Part shown: positions 25,714 to 36,012 of the stretch, one piece after another
How positions within the stretch are numbered: the stretch's first letter is position 1
Layout of the letters: each line of letters starts with the position of its first letter
DNA from: Novosphingobium sp. PP1Y
Lineage (GTDB): Bacteria; Pseudomonadota; Alphaproteobacteria; Sphingomonadales; Sphingomonadaceae
Direction: 5' to 3'
DNA: 64,000 nt
NCBI RefSeq assembly: GCF_000253255.1
Contig: NC_015580.1
Location: 2,989,001-3,053,000, forward strand
Notes under the pieces: generated by a model
The model's database searches: none
What the model saw: the letters and a program-made list of their open reading frames with translations, nothing else
What the model was told of the DNA's origin: nothing
Position numbers and translations under genes: made by a program

Positions 25714-26808
25714 ATGGCCCTGACCAGCACCGACGAAACGGACCTGATCCTTCCCCTGTTCACTGGAATGCAAGAGAACCCGCGCTTTGCGACGTTCCTC
25801 GAGCGCCTCCGCCGCAGAACCGATGCAAACCATATCGGACTTATCCATCACACGCACGATTGGACAGGTGGCCGAAAGTCCACCTATTTCGCGGGCGAGA
25901 ACCTGAGTCGCCGGGCGGCCGAGACCAACAGTCCCGATCCATTCGAAACCGACCGCGCGCTTTTCGAACAGTTGCGCCCCAACCGGGTATACAGCCTCTC
26001 CGAACTCGTCGAGCACGACCCTGTAGCGCGGGCGGCCCGCGCGCGCAGAATGGCCAACCTCGGCCTTGCCGACGAACGCGTGGTCCGCATCACCGACGGT
26101 GACAGCTTCACCGCGTGGCTGATGCTGGCCCGCGCAAAACCCTGCTCTGCCGCCGATAGCGCGCTGCTCTCCAACCTTGCTCCCTATGTCGGAATCGCGC
26201 TGGGCAATCTGGTCGCCGCCGAACGCGACCGCCTGCTCGCGCGCATCAATGCCCTGAGCCTCGCCCGCGCCGGACGGGGCTGGATGACATTCGATCTCGA
26301 CCAGCGCCTCACCGCCATCGACCCCGAGACCGCCACCTACTGGGAAGCCCATTGCGGCACCGAGCCGCGCATCGGCGAACGGCTGCGCGGCCTCGATCAG
26401 GGCACGGATCGCGAACTGGCGGCAGCGATGGCGGACCTTGCGGATGATCCGGGCCGCCCGGCGCGCGCCGTTCTGCTGCGCCAGGTGCCCCGGATGGAAG
26501 CGCTGCTCATGGCCATGGACGCGGGCAGCGAAGACCCCGGAGACATCCTGGCGCTTGTCCCGCTACCCCGCGAATTGCCAGCAGACGGCGCAGCGCGGCT
26601 GGCACAGGTTCACGACTTGCCTCCGCGTGAGGCCGAGCTGGCCATGGAACTTGCCGGTGGACATTCGATCGCCGAGAGCGCCGAACGCATGGGGCTCACG
26701 CTGGAGACCGCGCGCAATTATTCTAAGCGGCTATACGCCAAGCTGGGCGTGCGCGGTCAGGCCGAACTGGTGCGCCTCGTCTATGAAAGCACCGCGGTCC
26801 TCGCCTGA
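25714..26808 (+). CDS. LuxR-type helix-turn-helix regulator
   Basis: The 364-residue protein has a C-terminal LuxR/GerE DNA-binding domain: LPPREAELAMELAGGHSIAE, then ETARNYSKRLYAKLGVRGQ. The first 290 residues are not similar to autoinducer-binding or receiver domains that I recognise; the middle part (LLSNLAPYVGIALGNLVAAE) looks like the GAF/PAS-like region of a regulator family common in sphingomonads. I chose ATG 25714, right after GGGAGG, over a TTG at 25687. It is divergent from cysD; control of that operon is possible but unproven. Confidence 0.8.
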   Translation: MALTSTDETDLILPLFTGMQENPRFATFLERLRRRTDANHIGLIHHTHDWTGGRKSTYFAGENLSRRAAETNSPDPFETDRALFEQLRPNRVYSLSELVEHDPVARAARARRMANLGLADERVVRITDGDSFTAWLMLARAKPCSAADSALLSNLAPYVGIALGNLVAAERDRLLARINALSLARAGRGWMTFDLDQRLTAIDPETATYWEAHCGTEPRIGERLRGLDQGTDRELAAAMADLADDPGRPARAVLLRQVPRMEALLMAMDAGSEDPGDILALVPLPRELPADGAARLAQVHDLPPREAELAMELAGGHSIAESAERMGLTLETARNYSKRLYAKLGVRGQAELVRLVYESTAVLA

Positions 26809-26826
26809 CCGCAAGGCATCACGGCA

Positions 26827-27498
26827 TCACGGCATCGCGGCAGCAATCGCCTCGTTGAAGGCCTTCACCGCGGCCGCCTCATCGCCATTCCAGACCGCCC
26901 CCGACACAGCCAGGAAGTCCGCTCCGGCCTCTACCAACGCTCCGCAGTTCTCCGGGGTGATCCCGCCGATGGCAACGCAGGGGATCTCGAAGATGCGCTG
27001 CCACCATTCGAGCAGGTCGAGACCCGCCTTGTGCTTCACGTCCTTGGTCGTCGTGGGGAAATAGGCCCCAAAGGCGACATAGTCAGCGCCGGCATCGCCT
27101 GCTTCCATTGCAAGGTGGCGGCTGTCGTGACAGGTGACGCCGATCTGCGCATCGCGGCCAAGCGCCTTGCGCGCTTCCTCGACGGTGCCGTCTTCCTGCC
27201 CCAGATGCACGCCGTCCGCCCCCAGGCGCTTGGCGAGGCTGATCGAATCGTTGACGATGAAGGCAACCTCCCGCTCGGCGCAGATCGCCTGCAACGGCTC
27301 GGCAAGGCGCGCGGCCTCGTGCTGGTCGATGTCCTTAACGCGGAACTGGAAGGCAGCCACCGGCCCTGCGTCGAGCGCGCGGGCCAGGCGCTGCGGGAAG
27401 TCCCCGTCCACCTTGAGCGGAGAGATCAGGTAGAGCAGCGTCGGCTCGCGCTCGATTTCGTCCTGTTCGGCTTGGTCGGTGTCGATTTGATCGGTCAT
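26827..27498 (-). CDS. thiE: Thiamine phosphate synthase ThiE
   Basis: ThiE joins HMP-PP and thiazole phosphate to thiamine monophosphate, the substrate of ThiL. The TIM-barrel features are clear: VNDSISLAKRLGADGVHLGQ, YVAFGAYFPTTTKDVK and IPCVAIGGITPENC. The first 18 residues are acidic and outside the normal fold, so a later start is possible. No TPP riboswitch is seen in the short space upstream. It converges on the LuxR gene. Confidence 0.93.
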   Translation of the reverse strand: MTDQIDTDQAEQDEIEREPTLLYLISPLKVDGDFPQRLARALDAGPVAAFQFRVKDIDQHEAARLAEPLQAICAEREVAFIVNDSISLAKRLGADGVHLGQEDGTVEEARKALGRDAQIGVTCHDSRHLAMEAGDAGADYVAFGAYFPTTTKDVKHKAGLDLLEWWQRIFEIPCVAIGGITPENCGALVEAGADFLAVSGAVWNGDEAAAVKAFNEAIAAAMP

Positions 27499-27576
27499 GG
27501 CTGCCCTCTAGCCCTGCACGCGGCTTGCGCCAAGCATTCCGGAGCGGTTCATCTGCCACATGTTGTGATTGCCCCC

Positions 27577-28056
27577 ATGATCGCAAGACAATCCCAGGCC
27601 CTGCTCGCCGGTTTCATGGCCGCTTTCGCCCTTGCCGGGTGCACCATCATACCTCCAGCAGAGCCGCGGTCCGCCCCGCTGCCGCCGCCATCGCCGCCGC
27701 AGGAACAGGCGAGCGAGAGCGCAGGAGACGATCAAGCGCCCCTCACCTACGCCGCGCTTGGCCAGAGCGTCTATGTCGACGGTCCGCGCGTCACACCGCT
27801 GGAAGTCCTTGAAGACAGCCGCTGTCCGATGAACGCCCGCTGCGTCTGGGCCGGGCAGGTCCGCCTGCGCATCCGCATCGACCTCGGTTCCGGCAGCGCC
27901 ACGCACGAAATCACCTCGGGCAAGCCGCTACAGATAGCAGACGGAAGCCTTGAACTCGTCGAGATACGGCCCGACCGGGTAGCCGGAGGCGAAAGCGGCG
28001 GCGTGATCGATCCGGGAACCTACCGCTTCGGCTTCCGCTTCATGGGCGGGCTCTAG
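27577..28056 (+). CDS. Putative lipoprotein of unknown function
   Basis: The protein has 159 residues, with a lipoprotein signal ending in ALAGC (Cys 22), then a Pro-rich linker. The remainder is mostly beta: YAALGQSVYVDGPRVTPLEV, SRCPMNARCVWAGQVRLRIR with two cysteines seven residues apart, and a C-terminal strand YRFGFRFMGG. I do not recognise a named family. It is divergent from thiE, and its last four bases overlap the end of the convergent chemoreceptor-like gene. Confidence 0.75.
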   Translation: MIARQSQALLAGFMAAFALAGCTIIPPAEPRSAPLPPPSPPQEQASESAGDDQAPLTYAALGQSVYVDGPRVTPLEVLEDSRCPMNARCVWAGQVRLRIRIDLGSGSATHEITSGKPLQIADGSLELVEIRPDRVAGGESGGVIDPGTYRFGFRFMGGL

Positions 28057-29075
28057 GCCGCAGCGTTCATCGCGCTCTCGATGCAGCCGTACCAACCCAG
28101 CCCGCGATAGGTCTCGTAGCCGGGCGTCAGGCCATAGGCGACGATCTTGCCGTCCTTGTTGCCATAGCCCCATTCGGCCTCAGGCTTGAGCGGATAGGTC
28201 TTGCCGAAGGCACCGGGCTCGGTCGAGGCAATTACGCGGTAGCGGGAGTCGAGCAGCATCACCTTGCTGTGCTTGCGCTCCTCCTGCGACAGCGAAATGC
28301 CCTCGACGATGGACCGGGCCTGCGGCTCCCAGTCGAAGAAGATCCCCAGCACACCCACGGATCTGCCGCCGGTTTCGCCCCCGGCGCGAATGGCAGTGGA
28401 ATATGTCGCGACTTGCGCATTGCCCAGACGGGCAACTTTCTCGACATCGCAGACCGCGAAATCATCGCCGTCAGCGGTTGCAAGGCCGCGCCGGAACCAG
28501 TCCTCGCGCGAGACGTCGGCTCCGATCACCCCGTGGTAGCGGTCGGGACGGCCATTGGCGATAACCTTGCCGGAACGGTCCGCGATCCACAGATCGAGAT
28601 AGACGGTGTAGGACCGCAGGATCGTGGCAAGCCGGGATGTCGCATGGGCGACAGCTTCGGCGCCGGGCTGCTCGGCCACGCTGACCACGGCGCTGTCAGT
28701 CGCCCACCAGCGCACGTCGCAGGAGCGCTCGTAGAGGTTACGGTCCATGATCTCCACGGCATTGCGCGCCATGTCGGCATAGCGGCTGCCCTTGAATCCC
28801 ATCATCATTTCTTCGCCGGCATTCTGGATGCGCGCGGCATTCTCGCTGATCGCAAGGTTGAGCGAGCCTGACAGTTCCGTCACTTCGCGCGATACCGAGC
28901 CCATCTCCTGCGCCACGACGCTGAAGCTCTTGCCCGCTTCGCCAGCGCGCGCGGCTTCCAGGCGCGCATTCATCGAAAGAATCTGCGTGCGCATCATGAT
29001 CTGGTCGAGATCGGCAATCTTGGCCTTGGTGACCTTCGTCAGTTCCAGTGCGAGGTCGATTATCTGATCCTGCAT
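28053..29075 (-). CDS. Soluble chemoreceptor-like protein: N-terminal MCP signalling tip, C-terminal Cache-like sensor
   Basis: The order of domains is reversed compared with a normal chemoreceptor. Residues 1-85 carry a shortened methyl-accepting signalling hairpin tip, MNARLEAARAGEAGKSFSVV followed by AQEMGSVSREVTELSGSL. Residues 130-335 resemble a Cache sensor (YTVYLDLWIADRSGKVIANG, VSREDWFRRGL, SVGVLGIFFDWEPQA and VMLLDSRYRVIAST). There is no membrane segment, so it is probably cytoplasmic. The start ATG at 29075 follows AGGAG at about five bases. The short tip may still bind CheA/CheW or may dimerise with other receptors. Confidence 0.8.
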   Translation of the reverse strand: MQDQIIDLALELTKVTKAKIADLDQIMMRTQILSMNARLEAARAGEAGKSFSVVAQEMGSVSREVTELSGSLNLAISENAARIQNAGEEMMMGFKGSRYADMARNAVEIMDRNLYERSCDVRWWATDSAVVSVAEQPGAEAVAHATSRLATILRSYTVYLDLWIADRSGKVIANGRPDRYHGVIGADVSREDWFRRGLATADGDDFAVCDVEKVARLGNAQVATYSTAIRAGGETGGRSVGVLGIFFDWEPQARSIVEGISLSQEERKHSKVMLLDSRYRVIASTEPGAFGKTYPLKPEAEWGYGNKDGKIVAYGLTPGYETYRGLGWYGCIESAMNAAA

Positions 29076-29274
29076 ACCACTCCTGTCGGACTCTTGCCTT
29101 TCCCCTGCCTGCAGAACCGCTCTCCGGTGCCGGGGACATGCTTGGCGCCCCGGTCATTCTTGCCGGCATTCGCATGCCGCTCGGCCCACGCTACGCACAC
29201 ATGCTTGATCGGGAGCGCAGACCGGCATCAGGAGATGTACGTATAACGCCCTCAGGATGCCGCCAAGGTCGCAA

Positions 29275-29309
29275 GAAAAAAGGCGGCGCCCGCCAGGGCA
29301 CCGCCTTTC
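29275..29309 (-). terminator. Rho-independent terminator after fda
   Basis: On the minus strand AAAGGCGGTGCCC pairs with GGGCGCCGCCTTT with one bulge, followed by a run of T. It lies 24 bases beyond the aldolase stop codon and ends the tkt-gap-MOSC-pgk-fda unit. Confidence 0.85.
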
Positions 29310-29333
29310 ATCATTCCGGCAAGGTCAGACCTG

Positions 29334-30245
29334 TCAGGCAGCCGCAGCGGCACCGGCCTTCTGGGTAGAACCCTTGTAGATCTCATCGATCGCCGCGCCG
29401 AGCGAGGCGTCGAACTCCGCGTCGCTCATCTGCGCACGCAGGTCCTGCAGCAGCGCACGGCTGAAGCTGGCGATGATGCCCTTGTTCCTGGCCAGCTCGA
29501 CGCAGGCCTCGGGACGCTCGTATCCGCCCGAGAGCGCGACGACGCGCAGCACCTTGGGGTGATCGACCAGTGCGTCGAACGTGCCCGGGACGACCGGCAG
29601 CGATAGCTTGAGCATGACCTGCTGGCCTTCCGGCAGCGCGTCGAGATTCTTGTGGATCTCGGCAAGCAGGATCTTGTCGCACTCGGCGCGCGTCTCGCTC
29701 TTGATGTTCACCTCGGGCTCGATGATCGGCATCATGCCGTGCGAGAGAACCTGCTGGCCGATCTCGAACTGCTGCTTGACCACGGCGGCGATGCCTTCGG
29801 CGTTGGCGGAATTGATCACCGAACGCTCCTTGGTACCGAAGACGCCGAGCGCCCTTGAACGCTCCAGCAGCGCGTCGAGCGTGGGCATCGGCTTCATCAA
29901 CTGCACGCCGTTGGCCTCGTCCTCGAGGCCCTTGTCGATCTTGATGAAGGGCACGATGCCCTTGTTGATCAGCGCAGTCGGGGTGGGAACGCCGTCGACC
30001 TGACCGTCCATGGTGCGCTCGAACAGGATCGCACCGATGACCTTTTCGCCGCTGAAGGCAGGAGAAGAGATGATGCGGCTGCGCATCTGGTGGATCAGGC
30101 CGAACATTTCCTCTTCGGTCGACCAGGCGCCTTCCTCGATGCCGTAGCCCTTGAGTGCCTTTGGCGTGGAGCCGCCGCTCTGGTCGAGCGCGGCAATAAA
30201 GCCGTCGCCATCGGCCATCTTGGCCGTCATCTGTGAAACTTGCAT
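29334..30245 (-). CDS. fda: Class I fructose-bisphosphate aldolase
   Basis: This cytosolic enzyme cleaves fructose-1,6-bisphosphate into two triose phosphates through a Schiff-base Lys. The 303-residue protein starts as the family does (FIAALDQSGGSTPKALKGYG), contains GAILFERTMDG and IKIDKGLEDE with the Lys, and ends with ALSGGYERPEACVELARNKG. A GGAGGAG ribosome site precedes the ATG. It is the last gene of the operon, 123 bases after pgk. Confidence 0.94.
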   Translation of the reverse strand: MQVSQMTAKMADGDGFIAALDQSGGSTPKALKGYGIEEGAWSTEEEMFGLIHQMRSRIISSPAFSGEKVIGAILFERTMDGQVDGVPTPTALINKGIVPFIKIDKGLEDEANGVQLMKPMPTLDALLERSRALGVFGTKERSVINSANAEGIAAVVKQQFEIGQQVLSHGMMPIIEPEVNIKSETRAECDKILLAEIHKNLDALPEGQQVMLKLSLPVVPGTFDALVDHPKVLRVVALSGGYERPEACVELARNKGIIASFSRALLQDLRAQMSDAEFDASLGAAIDEIYKGSTQKAGAAAAA

Positions 30246-30368
30246 GGTTCTCCTCCTGTTTGTCTCACCTGTTGGTAATCGGGGCTATCGGTGGGGGACC
30301 CGGCGCGCAACCTCGGCAAAGGGCTTAATCCGCTCAAGCGCCTTTGCCTCGCGAGGTGCGGATCGCGC

Positions 30369-31580
30369 TCAGGCCTCCAGCACGGCGACGCCGGGCAGTT
30401 CCTTGCCTTCCATCCATTCAAGGAAGGCACCGCCGGCCGTCGAGATATACGAAAAGTCCTGCGCCACGCCCGCGTGATTGAGCGCCGCCACGGTATCGCC
30501 GCCACCGGCCACCGAAATCAGCGAACCTTCGACGGTCAGTGCGGCTGCCGTGCGCGCAAGGGCGACAGTGGCCGCATCGAAGGGCACCGTCTCGAAGGCG
30601 CCCATCGGACCGTTCCAGACCAGCGTCCGGCAAGTCTTGAGCACATCGCCGAGGGCTTCGACCGCCAGCGGACCGACGTCGAGGATCATCTCGTCAGAGG
30701 CGACCTCGTGGACGTTGCAGGTGCGCAAGGAAGCCGGGTTGGCCGCGAATTCCTTCGACACGACGACCTCATAGGGCAGATGCACGGTGCAGCCTGACGT
30801 GTCGGCCGCCTCGAGGATCTCGTTGGCAGTGCCGGTCAGGTCGTGCTCGCAAAGCGACTTGCCCACGTCGACGCCCTTGGCGGCGAGGAAAGTGTTGGCC
30901 ATGCCCCCGCCGATGATCAGGTGATCGACCTGGCCGACAAGGTGCTTGAGCACGTCGAGCTTGGAGGAAACCTTGGCTCCGCCGACGACGGCCGCCACCG
31001 GCTTTTCCGGAGCGCCCAGCGCCTTGTCCAGCGCTTCAAGCTCTGCCTGCATCGAGCGGCCCGCATAGGCGGGCAGGACGCGGGCGAGGCCCTCGGTCGT
31101 CGCATGGGCGCGGTGCGCGGCGGAGAACGCGTCGTTGACGTAGAAGTCGCCGTTTTCGGCAATCGCCTTCACGAAATCGGCATCGTTCTTTTCCTCGCCC
31201 TTCCAGAAGCGCGTGTTCTCAAGGATCGCGATGTCACCGGCACGCAGGATGCCGACCGACTGCGCAACCACCGGACCGGCGACTTCGGGCACGAACATGA
31301 CTTCCTTGCCCAGCACCCTCTCGACCGCACCGACCACCATCGATAGCGACATGGTGGAGGAGCGCTCGCCCTTGGGACGGCCGAAGTGCGCCAGAAGCAG
31401 GACCTTGGCGCCCTTCCCGGCCAGTTCCAGGATCGTGGGAGCACATGCGCGAATGCGGGTCTCGTCGGTAACGAGGCCGTCCTTCATCGGCAGGTTGAGG
31501 TCGACACGTACCAGCGCCACCTTGCCGGTCACGTCGCCCAGGTCAGATTCGAGGGTGTCCAGGGTCTTGAAAGCGCTCAT
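30369..31580 (-). CDS. pgk: Phosphoglycerate kinase
   Basis: Pgk transfers phosphate between 1,3-bisphosphoglycerate and ADP. Recognised by VALVRVDLNLPMKDG near the start (substrate-binding Arg and Asp), LLLAHFGRPKGE, VVGGAKVSSKLDVL and the nucleotide-binding loop near the C terminus (VAGGGDTVAALNHAG). Length 403 is normal. The ATG overlaps the stop of the upstream MOSC gene by four bases. Confidence 0.97.
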   Translation of the reverse strand: MSAFKTLDTLESDLGDVTGKVALVRVDLNLPMKDGLVTDETRIRACAPTILELAGKGAKVLLLAHFGRPKGERSSTMSLSMVVGAVERVLGKEVMFVPEVAGPVVAQSVGILRAGDIAILENTRFWKGEEKNDADFVKAIAENGDFYVNDAFSAAHRAHATTEGLARVLPAYAGRSMQAELEALDKALGAPEKPVAAVVGGAKVSSKLDVLKHLVGQVDHLIIGGGMANTFLAAKGVDVGKSLCEHDLTGTANEILEAADTSGCTVHLPYEVVVSKEFAANPASLRTCNVHEVASDEMILDVGPLAVEALGDVLKTCRTLVWNGPMGAFETVPFDAATVALARTAAALTVEGSLISVAGGGDTVAALNHAGVAQDFSYISTAGGAFLEWMEGKELPGVAVLEA

Positions 31581-32071
31581 TGCTCGATCCTTACTTCGTC
31601 TCCGACGGCGATCTCGCCATCGTCCAGAACCCGGCCCAGCACGCCGCCACGCCAGTCCGGCGCCAGCGCGGCCATCAGTCCGGGCTTGATTTCATCCATG
31701 CGGCTGCATGGATCGCATTCCATGGTTATCTCGATGCGGCAGGTCGGCCCGATCGCAATTACCGCCCCCGCCGCTCGCGGCAGGCGCAGTCCCGAGACGC
31801 ACAGGTTCGCCCGCCGTGCATGCCACGGCAGGAACGCGTCGTCGGGAATGTCGAGATCGCGCAGGGCTGCGCGCCAGCTCTCGGCCTCGATCAGCGAGAC
31901 CTGCCGGCGCGGCTGCTTTCTTGCCCCATCGGGGCCCTGACGCACGGCGCCGCGAAAGTCCCCCTGGACTCCCGCGGCGGCAGTGACGGCGACGGACGAC
32001 AATTCCTCCATGGTTCCACGCGATCGCGAACGCCGCGCTATGCCAAGGAGTGTGCCCGTCGCCGGATTCAC
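31577..32071 (-). CDS. MOSC domain-containing protein
   Basis: A single MOSC domain of about 164 residues, related to the C-terminal domain of molybdenum cofactor sulfurase and to YiiM/YuaD-type proteins. Signs are GTLLGIARRSR at the start, WRAALRDLDIPDDAFLPWH, and the conserved Cys motif ITMECDPCSRMDEIKPGLM. The start GTG at 32071 comes two bases after the gap stop, and the stop overlaps pgk by four, so it is firmly inside the glycolytic operon. MOSC proteins carry sulfur or reduce N-hydroxylated compounds; a link to glycolysis is not known to me. Confidence 0.85.
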   Translation of the reverse strand: MNPATGTLLGIARRSRSRGTMEELSSVAVTAAAGVQGDFRGAVRQGPDGARKQPRRQVSLIEAESWRAALRDLDIPDDAFLPWHARRANLCVSGLRLPRAAGAVIAIGPTCRIEITMECDPCSRMDEIKPGLMAALAPDWRGGVLGRVLDDGEIAVGDEVRIEQ

Positions 32072-32073
32072 TT

Positions 32074-33081
32074 TCAGAGGAACTTCGCCATCGCACCCGC
32101 AGTGTCGAGCATGCGGTTCGAGAAGCCCCACTCGTTGTCGTACCAGGATACGACGCGGACGAACTTGCCTTCCATGACGGCCGTCTCGAGGCTGTCGACG
32201 GTCGAGCTCGCCGGGTAGTGGTTGAAGTCCGACGAAACCAGCGGCTCTTCGGTGTAGGCCAGGACGCCCTTCATCGGGCCTTCCGACGCTGCCTTGAGAG
32301 CGGCGTTGATTTCTTCCTTGGTGGTGTCGCGCTTCGGCACGAAGCACAGGTCGACCAGGCTGACGTTCGGGGTCGGCACGCGGACCGACGAACCGTCCAG
32401 CTTGCCCTTGAGTTCCGGCAGCACGAGGCCGACCGCGCGGGCAGCGCCAGTGGTGGTCGGGATCATGTTGGCGGCACCGGCACGGGCGCGGCGCAGATCG
32501 CTGTGGATCTGGTCGAGCATGCGCTGGTCATTGGTGTAGCTGTGGATCGTGGTCATGAAGCCACGCTCGATGCCGACGGTGTCGTTGAGGACCTTGGCAA
32601 CCGGGGCGAGGCAGTTCGTGGTGCATGAAGCGTTCGACACGACGATGTGATCGGCGGTCAGCGTCTCGTGGTTCACGCCGAAGACGACGGTGTTGTCGAC
32701 GCCGGTGGCCGGGGCCGAGATCAGCACGCGCTTCGCGCCCGCATCGAGGTGCGGCTGCGACGCTTCCTTCGACTGGAAGAAGCCCGTGCACTCGAGCACG
32801 ATGTCGATGCCCAGATCCTTGTGCGGCAGCTTGCCCGGATCGCGCTCGGCAGTGACGACGATGTCCTTGCCGTTGACGGTGATCTTGCCTTCGCCGGCCT
32901 CGACGGTGCCGGGGAAGCGACCGTGGGTGCTGTCATAGGCAAAGAGGAGAGCATTCGACTTGGTGTCGGCCAGGTCGTTGATCGAAACGAGGTCGAGACC
33001 GCAGTCGGGGCGCTCGAGAATGGCCCGGGCGACAAGGCGTCCGATACGTCCGAAACCGTTGATAGCAACCTTGGTCGCCAT
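32074..33081 (-). CDS. gap: Type I glyceraldehyde-3-phosphate dehydrogenase
   Basis: The enzyme oxidises glyceraldehyde-3-phosphate with NAD(P) to 1,3-bisphosphoglycerate. The Rossmann start KVAINGFGRIGRLVARAILE and the active-site ASCTTNCLAPVAKVLND are diagnostic; SWYDNEWGFSNRMLD closes the protein. Length 335 is normal. An AAAGGAGGAG ribosome site precedes the ATG; the gene starts 14 bases after the tkt stop and is followed by the MOSC gene at two bases. Confidence 0.97.
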   Translation of the reverse strand: MATKVAINGFGRIGRLVARAILERPDCGLDLVSINDLADTKSNALLFAYDSTHGRFPGTVEAGEGKITVNGKDIVVTAERDPGKLPHKDLGIDIVLECTGFFQSKEASQPHLDAGAKRVLISAPATGVDNTVVFGVNHETLTADHIVVSNASCTTNCLAPVAKVLNDTVGIERGFMTTIHSYTNDQRMLDQIHSDLRRARAGAANMIPTTTGAARAVGLVLPELKGKLDGSSVRVPTPNVSLVDLCFVPKRDTTKEEINAALKAASEGPMKGVLAYTEEPLVSSDFNHYPASSTVDSLETAVMEGKFVRVVSWYDNEWGFSNRMLDTAGAMAKFL

Positions 33082-33095
33082 AAAATTCTCCTCCT

Positions 33096-35084
<1,989 letters not shown>

Positions 35085-35273
35085 CTGATGGCTCCGGATA
35101 CGGAAATTACTGGGCGATTCGAAAGTCCGGACCCCCTTTAGGGAGAGGCGGCTTCCCGTCAAGTTCGCCAGTCAGTTTCGCGCGACCGACCAGTTGAGCC
35201 GCACGTCGAAATGATTGTGAACAACAAGGGCCAATTGCTTGCGTTTTATCTTCTTTCCGGTAGCCAACGGAGG

Positions 35274-35489
35274 ATGGAACAGACGGCGATCTGTGAAGCA
35301 CTGCAAAGGATCGAGGCAGCGCTTGCGCGTGTCGAGGGCGCAACCCGGCAGGCTGTAGACCTGCGCGGTCGCCACGAGGCCCTGATCGAGCAGCACGAAG
35401 CCCTTGCCACAAGGCACGTGACACTCAAGGCAAGCGTCGAGCAATCGCTCTCCCGGATCGACGGGCTGATCGGACGGGCCGATAAATGA
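35274..35489 (+). CDS. Small coiled-coil protein upstream of zapA
   Basis: About 71 residues, mostly one long helix with a heptad-like pattern (ICEALQRIEAALARVEGATR and HEALATRHVTLKASVEQSLS), typical of small coiled-coil proteins next to zapA in this order. ATG 35274 sits directly behind GGAGG with no spacer, which is unusual; ATG 35211 in the same frame would add 21 residues of unclear value. It is 40 bases before zapA and probably in the same transcript, which suggests a cell-division related role. Confidence 0.7.
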   Translation: MEQTAICEALQRIEAALARVEGATRQAVDLRGRHEALIEQHEALATRHVTLKASVEQSLSRIDGLIGRADK

Positions 35490-35529
35490 TCCGCCGGATT
35501 CAGATCGCATTTTCGAAGCCCCTGAAGTC

Positions 35530-35853
35530 ATGAGCAACGTCACCCTTTCCATCGGCTCCCGCCGCTTCACCGTCGCTTGCGCCGACGGCGAGGAGGCTCA
35601 TGTCTCCGAACTGGGCGACCTGATCGACGCCAAGGTCAGCCAGGCCGGCGCGCAGGGTCAGACCGAAACGCGCATGCTGCTCTTCGCGGCGCTCCTGCTC
35701 GCGGACGAAGTGCATGAACTGCGCCGCTCGGGCACAAGCGCCCCCGCCCCGGCAAGCGAACTGCCCGAAGATCTGGCCGAGCGCCTCGCCGAGGTTGCGG
35801 GCCGTATAGAAAATATCGCGAACCTCCTTGAGGCTGACGCCGGCAACGCCTAA
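35530..35853 (+). CDS. zapA: Cell division protein ZapA
   Basis: ZapA stabilises FtsZ filaments. The 107-residue protein starts with the family pattern (VTLSIGSRRFTVACADGEEA, then LGDLIDAKV), followed by RMLLFAALLLADEVHEL and a C-terminal helix (LAERLAEVAGRIENIANLL) that forms the tetramer coiled coil. It is followed by the candidate 6S RNA and the 5-FCL ligase gene, the arrangement known for proteobacterial ssrS loci. Confidence 0.92.
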   Translation: MSNVTLSIGSRRFTVACADGEEAHVSELGDLIDAKVSQAGAQGQTETRMLLFAALLLADEVHELRRSGTSAPAPASELPEDLAERLAEVAGRIENIANLLEADAGNA

Positions 35854-35857
35854 CTAG

Positions 35858-36012
35858 GGCTCGACGGGATCTGCCCGGCACGAGCCGTTCGAACATCCCT
35901 GAGGCTATAAGCAATCCAAGGGGGCTGTCCCTGCCCGGACCGTGGTCCGACGCACATGGCTCCCACCTGACGTTGAGGCGTCAGAGGATTTCTAGGAAAA
36001 CGACCCAAGGTG
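35858..36012 (+). ncRNA. ssrS: Candidate 6S RNA
   Basis: Located between zapA and the 5-FCL ligase gene, the usual place for ssrS. It has the conserved CCCTGAGGCTATA at 35897-35909, close to the E. coli 6S element CCCCTGAGCCGATA. A terminal hairpin is seen (CGGAC/GTCCG with loop CGTG), extended by GGGGGCT pairing with GGCTCCC, and a small hairpin CTGACG/CGTCAG in the 3' half stands where 6S RNAs carry one beside the central bubble. Ends are estimated; the 3' end may run a few bases into the next gene. Confidence 0.65.

Noticed and set aside
27499..27576. Possible TPP riboswitch before thiE
   Set aside because: The space is too short and lacks the CUGAGA-type core.
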